64,000 nucleotides of DNA from Reticulitermes lucifugus. Taxonomy: Eukaryota; Arthropoda; Insecta; Blattodea; Rhinotermitidae. The position numbers and the translations under genes are program-made. The stretch spans positions 46,725-110,724 of the forward strand of contig JAKCWW010000439.1 of NCBI GenBank assembly GCA_026260175.1, given 5' to 3'. Within the stretch, counting starts at the first letter, position 1, and each line of letters begins with the position of its first letter. Of this stretch, positions 57,910-64,000 are shown one piece after another. The notes under the pieces were generated by a model. That model did not search any database and was not told where the DNA came from. It saw only the letters and a list, made by a program, of their open reading frames with translations.

Positions 57910-58080
57910 ATCGTCATTTGAAATGTGACGCCGCTTAGTCTGACAGAAATTCAATGACGTTTCGGAAGGACGTATTTTCTCTATCTCTCTCTCTTATACC
58001 CGCAAGATGGAGGCAGTACGTTCATCCGAAAACGTCGATAAATTTCCACGAGACTATGAACTTTGCATACTAGAATGCGG
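57910..58080. mobile_element. Fold-back element copy, worn ends
   Basis: Left half: AATGTGACGCCGCTTAGTC, AATGACGTTTCGGAAGGACG. A TCTCTCTCTC centre follows. Right half: TACCCGCAAGATGGAGGCAG, TACGTTCATCCGAAAACGTC, CCACGAGACTATGAAC. The order fits the family; the outermost blocks are eroded. Confidence 0.55.
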
Positions 58081-59582
58081 CAACAGTCACCACCTTGACA
58101 ACCCCAAATCTTGCATCCTGTAACCCTTCATTTAGGATAATCGCTGATGAGTTTCGGAATTTAAACACAAGCAAGGCCTTTTGCACAGATGTCCAGCCAT
58201 AAATGTCTGTTAGTACTAGTAATGTTGTTTTATTGTGTAAAGAATATTTTACGTAAGCAGACATACATATTCAGTACGTACATTACATTTGTGGTATAAA
58301 ATCTCAAAGTTACGTACCAGTCTGTAATTCTTCACTTAAGACCCATGTTTTATAAATACTGTGCAGTTATGCTTATGATTGTCTCTGGGTGAAGGTTATG
58401 CGCCTATCATCAACAGTTGATCAATTACCGCCTTCAAACCGATACGTGAAGAAACATTTGTATGAACACAATGTTGTTATTTTATATTCTACAAAACAAA
58501 TCTTAACGAAATTTGCTACTTTCCTGAGGTAAAGCACTTCATAAAACAACAGTAAGCGGCTTTAGTGTCGCTCCCGCCTCGCAAATTCGCGCGTCCGCCA
58601 TGTTGCTATTACTGATTGTAAGAAATTAATAGACACGGCTTGGGATGAAATACATTTTCAGAGTTATTATACAAGCTTCGTGGCAGTCGGTCAAATAATT
58701 TAACAATTGAAAGGGACACACACAAACAACATACTGATATATTAATCTTATTCTTCTGGAAAGGAATATAGGCTGAAAGGACATTCCAAGAATTTTAAAA
58801 TAATCGGCAGAACAATATAGCTCATTGACACTCATTTTACAAAGCATATTCTGCTTTCCATTTATGATGCGCGGATTATTTGCTGAAGAAACATGCTGCT
58901 AAATACCGCAAAATAGGTCACGGTCTTTTCAGTTCCATCTGCACAGACTGACTACTAAGCTGTAACGAAAGCACTCAGTCAACCAGGACAATCCGTTACG
59001 TTCTTTTCAATGATATAAAACAATGACCTTGGACTTTGTCTAATATTATTTAAGCTCGGTCGATGCGAAAACGATCAGAAACGTAAACTGTGCTCGGCTG
59101 AAGCAGAAGGCTTTGGCAGATTACTTTGACACACAATATTTATTGAATATAATATATTTGTATAAGGAGTACACTTTCAATACACAGATCATTTTACAAG
59201 GATTTCCTTTATATTACTTACAATTTAAAGGGAATTTTCAAGGAAACTGTTCTCTACACTAAGTTCGTGCAAAAGTTCTGCAAATGGTGGCGATGAAAAT
59301 AATCACTAAATGTAAGGTAACACAAAACGTTCGAAAATGACCCCTGTTTTCATCCTTCCGGTAAAAGTAGTGGTTATGAACGACAAGTACAAGAAATAAC
59401 CTACTTGTGGAGTACCTCGTCATGTACCATTCAAAAAAATCTCTAAGGATCATAACTGAGTGACACTCTATATAATTCTTTAAGCCCGCTGTGATCGTTT
59501 GTTTTACACATAAACTTCAACACACAAATTTCAATACAATTTGACATTCACTACTAACCGTAATATATAATCAAATCAGAGC
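58081..59582. other. Unassigned DNA
   Basis: Nothing recognised in 1.5 kb. Confidence 0.4.
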
Positions 59583-59925
59583 AAAGGTAAAGGTATAGGT
59601 ATAGGTAAATGTACAGTTTTCACTGTGCTTAATTAAAAGACGCAGCAAAAAGGTGTATGGGAGAATGGAGGTGTAACTTCAAGAAATCTTAACCTAGGCA
59701 CTAGATGGAGTTGACTAGTCAGATTCATGCACCGCCTGTTTTATTCCCGGAGAAACAATCCCTGACAGCCACTGGAGAGGAGGCCGGGAGCGTCCCAGTG
59801 GCGGTCAGGACGCTTTGTAGAAGAGAAACAATCTGTTGTCCCTGCAGGGAATCGAATCACACGATTCCTCGGATCTCTAGCCCGTAGCATATTCGCAACA
59901 CCGAGTGAACTAGCTATCGCAGTTC
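59583..59925 (-). mobile_element. tRNA-derived SINE, GRCCGCTTTACC family, with GGTATA tail
   Basis: The 3' tail is AGGTAAAGGTATAGGTATAG (simple repeat). The body reads TAACCTAGGCACTAGATGG and TTATTCCCGGAGAAAC. The inverted B box is CAGGGAATCGAATCACACG, followed by TAGCCCGTAGCATATTCGC and a worn A box. The tail expansion distinguishes it from the other copies. Confidence 0.75.
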
Positions 59926-59995
59926 ACTGAAGTAAAGTTCAAAATATCGTTTCGCAGGTAATTCTACATTGCCGCAAACACAATATCGTTTCTAT

Positions 59996-60054
59996 CCTCT
60001 TCTTCTTCCTCCTCCACCTCCTCCTCTTCTTCCTCCCTCCCTCCTCCTCTACCA
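59996..60054. repeat. (CTT/CCT)n pyrimidine tract
   Basis: Almost pure CTTCTTCCTCCTCC on the plus strand, a mirror-like polypyrimidine run able to form triplex DNA. Confidence 0.85.
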
Positions 60055-60124
60055 AACAAAAAACGCAGTCCTCTCGTTTTTAACTATTCAGGAACGATAC
60101 CTTCCCGATCATTTCAGTATAACT

Positions 60125-60430
60125 TATTAACTAACTGAATCCGCGGAGCACAGTCCTATTTCAGAAGCTATTTGGCAACTAGTCATAAAGGCTACCTGCA
60201 TTTTATGGGCACAGTTCGTTCCCGTGTTCACAATTCCGCTGCTGATCTCTATCCCGAACCACACGAATGCAGTCCACGCTTCCCCATCCTGTTCCTCAAA
60301 TACGTGTTTTAGTATTAACCTCCCATCTTCACCTACATCTTCCAAGTGGTATAAGTTCTTGAGGTTTTCTTACAGAAGTTTATATAAATGTATTTCTTCT
60401 ACGATGCACGCTACATTTTCTTGCCGATTC
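60125..60430 (-). pseudogene. Non-LTR retrotransposon fragment, C-terminal end
   Basis: On the minus strand TACCACTTGGAAGATGTAGG then TGAAGATGGGAGGTTAATAC corresponds to the PLGRPRRRWEDN block, shifted by indels. ATGCAGGTAGCC and GGACTGTGCTCCGCGGATTC then match the terminal NAG...RTVLHGVS block before TAG. The 72-codon frame starting MEDVGEDG is this fragment read out of its original frame. Confidence 0.7.
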
Positions 60431-60520
60431 TAATACTTGGAGAAGGGTACAAACAAGCCCCCCTCTTGCTTCTTAGGTCCTATGGTGACAAATTTTCCTT
60501 ATATCTCCTTTGAAGAGGGA

Positions 60521-60815
60521 ATGCGGTGCCGCAGTTGGTTGAGGCACTGCGCTACAATCCGGAAGGTCGCGGGTTCGAATCCCGATGGTGTCATTGGAAT
60601 TTTTTCATTGACATAATCCTCCCTGTCGTCGACTCAGACTCTAACAGAAAGGAGTACCAGAAATATTTCCTGGGGGGTAAAGGCGGCCGGTGCGTAGGGC
60701 TGACAATCTTACCACCTTCATGTGCCGATTGTCTATAAATCTGGGAGCCTCAACCTCTTGGAACCCTAAGGGCCTGTCCAGGCCTGTAATGGGATTGCTT
60801 TACCTTTTTACCTCC
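60521..60815 (+). mobile_element. tRNA-derived SINE, third family
   Basis: The head reads ATGCGGTGCCGCAGTTGG (A box TGCCGCAGTTGG) and GTCGCGGGTTCGAATCCCG (perfect B box). The body has GGAGTACCAGAAATATTTCC, GGTGCGTAGGGCTGAC, TACCACCTTCATGTGCC and CCTAAGGGCCTGTCCAGG. The tail is TTACCTTTTTACC. Possible imperfect target duplication: CTCCTTTGAAGAGG before it and CTCCTTAGAGG after it. Intact boxes suggest a fairly young copy. Confidence 0.85.
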
Positions 60816-62544
60816 TTAGAGGATAAGTGACTATTGCGGCTAACATAAAGTCGTTCAGTAGGCTAACCCACAAACCAGGCAAAATAACTACGTCTTCGAC
60901 AGAAGGATGTATGTCGGTGTTATCGGAATCTAAACTTGGCCAGTTTCGGTGGGCTGAAGATATCCCCTTACGCTCGAGCCGATACGCTCCTCCGTGACTC
61001 TCAAAACCGTTCAGAAAATGTCGAACTACATGAATATGATCGATTATGATGGGTAATCTTGTGGACAGAAAAACAGTTTTCTCCATCCAAGGAGAAGAAC
61101 ACGAAATCTTTACCGATTCCATTCGTAATACAAGCAGCCCGCTTGCCTGTATTGACGTATATCATATTATGAAACAGAATTTCACGCATGGTATCAATTT
61201 TACAACGTCAGAACTTTCGTGCAAATAACAGCGTCTGCTTCAATATCAAAACCCCTGCCATTCTTTAAGAATTCGGCATTGGAACAGAGTATTTCCAAAC
61301 TAAAAATTATGGAAAATGACATAAAATATACTAAAGGCGCTTAATATGATTTTGAAGGTTCATTCTGTTCCAGCGTTGAAAACCTGCAACATTACACAAG
61401 ACTAACATGCAGGTCGACAAAAGACAGTCAACGTGACGCTCTCGAGTTTTTGAAACTGGTCACAAAATATCATATGCTATTCTGAGGGACAACAAATATC
61501 CAAATCGGGCAATCGGTCGTTGGGCTTGTCTTAGTTTTTTCGTCCGTTCAGGGAATTGTGCCAAGCGCATTTCTAAATAGGCAGAAACGTTACCCTCATC
61601 AACAAATTTCGAAAATAATGGTTTGTAATCACCTGTGCATCTATCTGATGCCAAATGACTTCCTAAACTAATACAGGTTCGTTTAATAACCCATAAACAA
61701 GCAAAGACCTATAAAACCAATAAATACTGACCTACTGTGGCTACAAAGCTGTTCCTCTTAACTAATTTTAGTCAAATTACTGCAAACAATATTTCATAAT
61801 TATATGAATAACTATATTGTATTTACAATTATAATTATATTATATTTGTATTAGAATTGGTGATTATAATTATATTATAATTATAAATTCCGGCGCTACA
61901 CAAAATTTTGGGATCCCATATTTCTGATAAACCGCGCTTTAAAGCGCATAATATTGAATCGTGATCCAAAAATACACGTTCACAGCTATTAAGATGGCGT
62001 TCGTGAGAAGTGGTCAAATATGGATTGATAGACTATAAAAGGAACCAAGGCAGACTTTGTTCCAGAAGTACTGACATATACTGCTAAACTCGGAAACGAT
62101 ATTTCTTTCCCCGAGTCACGCAGCTGGACGAGTCCACTTGGTTGAAAGATGGCAGAGATATGGAATCAGGTCAGTTTGCTGCTTGGGGTCTGGATAGAGC
62201 TAATCCGTCGCGTAACGGTTAAGCTGCACTTTCAAGTAAAGAACTTGTACTACCTGCACGTTGCGAGGTACCCCACCACACTATCCTCCCCTCGCCTCAT
62301 CCTCTTGCGCGCAGACAAATGCCATGACTCGAGGATCGAAGAATATTTTGGATGAACTAAAGTTAAAATGTGTGAAATATATTTTTTCCTTTATAAATAA
62401 ATGGCCTTTCCACGTTTACTCAAAGTAAAGCCACATATATCAAATAAATGACAAGTACAGACTAAGCAAAACACAAAGCTAAGCATGATCGTTGAAGAGA
62501 CTAAGGCTGAAAGAGCCAGAAAATGGCCCTGATTTGCTGATCTG
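60816..62544. other. Unassigned DNA with an AT-rich hairpin patch
   Basis: Positions about 61795-61890 are nearly pure A/T, with repeated ATAATTATA-type self-complementary words. GCGCTTTAAAGCGC (61934-61947) is a perfect 14-bp palindrome. No gene recognised. Confidence 0.5.
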
Positions 62545-62790
62545 TTTATTTACGGTTTATTTTAACGACGCGTAGGTAGCTCATATTACACTGTGTGGAA
62601 CGGTAGGGTGATGAGTGAACAATTGATTCGGAATGACGTACAATAAAATTGCCGTGGCCTAATTTGGGACACTACGCCGGCTAATGCCGGGAGGGACTGA
62701 GAAAAGCCACAGAAAACCTCAATACGGACAGCCTGGTACCTTGACCGCGATGTTCGGTAAAATACTGATCAGTAAACCTCCACGTAAACG
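62545..62790 (-). mobile_element. SINE-like repeat with TTTAACGACGC end
   Basis: GGTTTATTTTAACGACGCG, GGTAGGGTGATGAGTGAAC, TACGCCGGCTAATGCCGGGA, GGGACTGAGAAAAGCCACAG and AAAACCTCAATACGGACAGC. It joins the TTTAACGACGC end (also at 28715) with the AAAACC body (also at 21450 and 45485). No tRNA-like boxes are readable. Confidence 0.55.
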
Positions 62791-63654
62791 TACCGCATCA
62801 GCGTTACAAAAATCAGTTGTGGTAATAGCTGTTTAGAATCAGAACAAAATACAACCAGCATTCCTGAACATATTCTGTGGGCAGAATTCGGAGTTACTGA
62901 AACGTTAATCGAAAGTGGATTTGGCATTATATAACTACTAATGCTCTTTGAAGGTTACATTGTGCTACGCTAAAATCAAGTATAGAGGAAAATAAATGTT
63001 ATAAATACGACAAACAGCCCTTTTTCATCCCTCACGCGGAGTTTTGTTTTGTGTTTTCAAAGCTAATGAATGACATTTGAAGATTTTCCGAGGGACTTTA
63101 CATTCAAGCAGTTGGCAAAGTGAAATTTTCAAATCATTTAATGACCGGAGAATTTTATTAACCTGGTCACCCTTCCTACGTAATAAGGACGGACAACTGG
63201 TACAGCAGTACGCTTAAAGGTACACTGACGACTGCGTCATGGTTGCCCAGGCAATCGGTACATTTTTACTCCTTTAGTTCTACCTATAAAACGACATTTC
63301 AAGGCTCTGAGTGTAATACAAATGAGATGGGTAATTCCTTCAATCATAAAAGAGATCACAATTCTCTTGGTTTTAGAATTTGTTTTTGATTTGTTCTCTT
63401 TAATGATATACTGTGTTTACGAGGATCATGTCTTAGCGGTCCACACCGGAAAGGTCCCTGCTCCAGTAAGTTTGTTACCTATAATAATCTTCGAACCAAA
63501 CATTCGCTCAGTGCGATTACAGATACTGCAATAAAATATGTTCTGGGCAGAAGTTAGTACGTCTATTTTCCTTCAAATGCTTAAGTGTATAGACCTATAC
63601 ATTAGTACGTATGTAATTCTGTGCGTAAGTTCCATTAGTGGCCATTGAAATGAA
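62791..63654. other. Unassigned DNA
   Basis: Nothing recognised. A 70-codon frame at 63322-63534 has one hydrophobic stretch but no family signature. Confidence 0.4.
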
Positions 63655-63912
63655 ACTGGGATAGCTTAGTATAGTGATTAACTACACTGTGGGATAGGTG
63701 CTCGGGATTGGTCATAATGGTAAGGGTAGGACTCTTATCTCTGCATCTTATCCAGGCGGCCTCTGTAGCTCATTCAGCCTCCTATCCAGCTTGTTAGGGG
63801 GCTCTTTCCCCGGAAGTGAAGCTACCTGGGCATAAAGCCGATCACTAGTGCAAATACCGTACAGATATTAACAGTGTGCAGATCACTTAAACCCACCTCT
63901 ACACAATCACAT
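63655..63912 (+). mobile_element. tRNA-derived SINE, GRCCGCTTTACC family, plus orientation
   Basis: The A box is ATAGCTTAGTATAGTGATTA. The B-box region is GCTCGGGATTGGTCATAATG (decayed). The body has CAGCCTCCTATCCAGCTTG and GGGCTCTTTCCCCGGAAGTG. This orientation is opposite to most copies. Confidence 0.65.
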
Positions 63913-63929
63913 GTTTCCATAAGAGTGAC

Positions 63930-64000
63930 CTTAATGAATCTATGGCTCGACAGCCTTATATGGGCCTGGGCCTCCTCGTTTCGTCGAGGTTTCATGGTCA
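63930..64000 (-). mobile_element. Tail of second-family SINE, cut by the window edge
   Basis: CTATGGCTCGACAGCC, GGGCCTGGGCCTCCTCG and CGTCGAGGTTTCATGG are the reverse complement of the body at 11800-11890 (GAGGTCGAGGAC, GGAGGCCTAGGCCCAC, GGCTGTCGAAC). The head should lie beyond the right edge. Confidence 0.65.

Noticed and set aside
58560-58615. CpG-containing GCGCGTCCGCCATG as a promoter and start codon
   Set aside because: Too short, with no downstream coding frame and no core promoter element.
60127-60345. 72-codon frame starting MEDVGEDG as a new gene
   Set aside because: It is the C-terminal part of a non-LTR retrotransposon read out of frame.
60521-60595. A true tRNA gene
   Set aside because: A and B boxes are good, but acceptor-stem pairing is not evident and a SINE body with a simple tail follows.
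1-64000. CRISPR arrays, rRNA, bacterial operons or viral genes
   Set aside because: No regularly spaced repeats, rRNA-like blocks, Shine-Dalgarno-led gene strings or viral protein motifs were seen anywhere in the window.

Overview
The window looks like intergenic or deep-intronic DNA from a large, repeat-rich insect genome. It is AT-rich, with no open frame longer than about 150 codons, no recognisable host exon, and no bacterial gene architecture. The evidence is dense decayed transposable elements: tRNA-derived SINEs of at least five kinds, two broken mariner (DD34D) transposases, eight C-terminal scraps of non-LTR reverse transcriptases, a fold-back (inverted-repeat) family present about ten times, and microsatellites. 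From memory, several of these repeat translations resemble TE-derived hypothetical proteins annotated in cockroach and termite proteomes, so a blattodean insect is the best guess; this is an inference and was not searched.

Layout. 1-9 kb: two hammerhead-like motifs at the left edge, a possible decayed coding scrap (3.2-3.4 kb), a (TG)n tract, a perfect 37-bp-arm hairpin at 6.54-6.62 kb and a fold-back copy at 8.9 kb. 9-20 kb: SINEs, a 405-bp inverted element with a hammerhead-like motif in each arm (16.3-16.7 kb), a mariner remnant (16.9-17.3 kb), fold-back copies and a degenerate 52-bp tandem array (19.1-19.4 kb). 20-36 kb: a decayed simple-sequence field, three non-LTR fragments, a second mariner remnant (29.5-30.3 kb), a 59-bp minisatellite (32.0-32.2 kb), a fold-back copy and SINEs. 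36-48 kb: a 43-bp palindrome and hammerhead motif (38.6-38.7 kb), a 65-nt alternating purine-pyrimidine tract, fold-back copies and two adjacent non-LTR fragments. 48-64 kb: two more hammerhead motifs (52.4 and 53.6 kb), a SINE with a perfect 12-bp target duplication (54.4-54.7 kb), more SINEs, a non-LTR fragment (60.1-60.4 kb) and two SINE pieces at the right edge.

The most interesting signal is a set of short dispersed sequences that can be drawn as type I hammerhead ribozymes: helix I, CTGANGA, one extra T, helix II, GAAA, a one-base-pair helix III, then a GTA cleavage triplet. The two best copies (38680-38723 on + and 52373-52416 on -) keep every element. Between copies helix I changes sequence yet stays largely complementary, which supports RNA structure. 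Penelope-like retroelements are known to carry hammerheads with very short helix III, so that is the likely source, although no Penelope reverse transcriptase is visible here.
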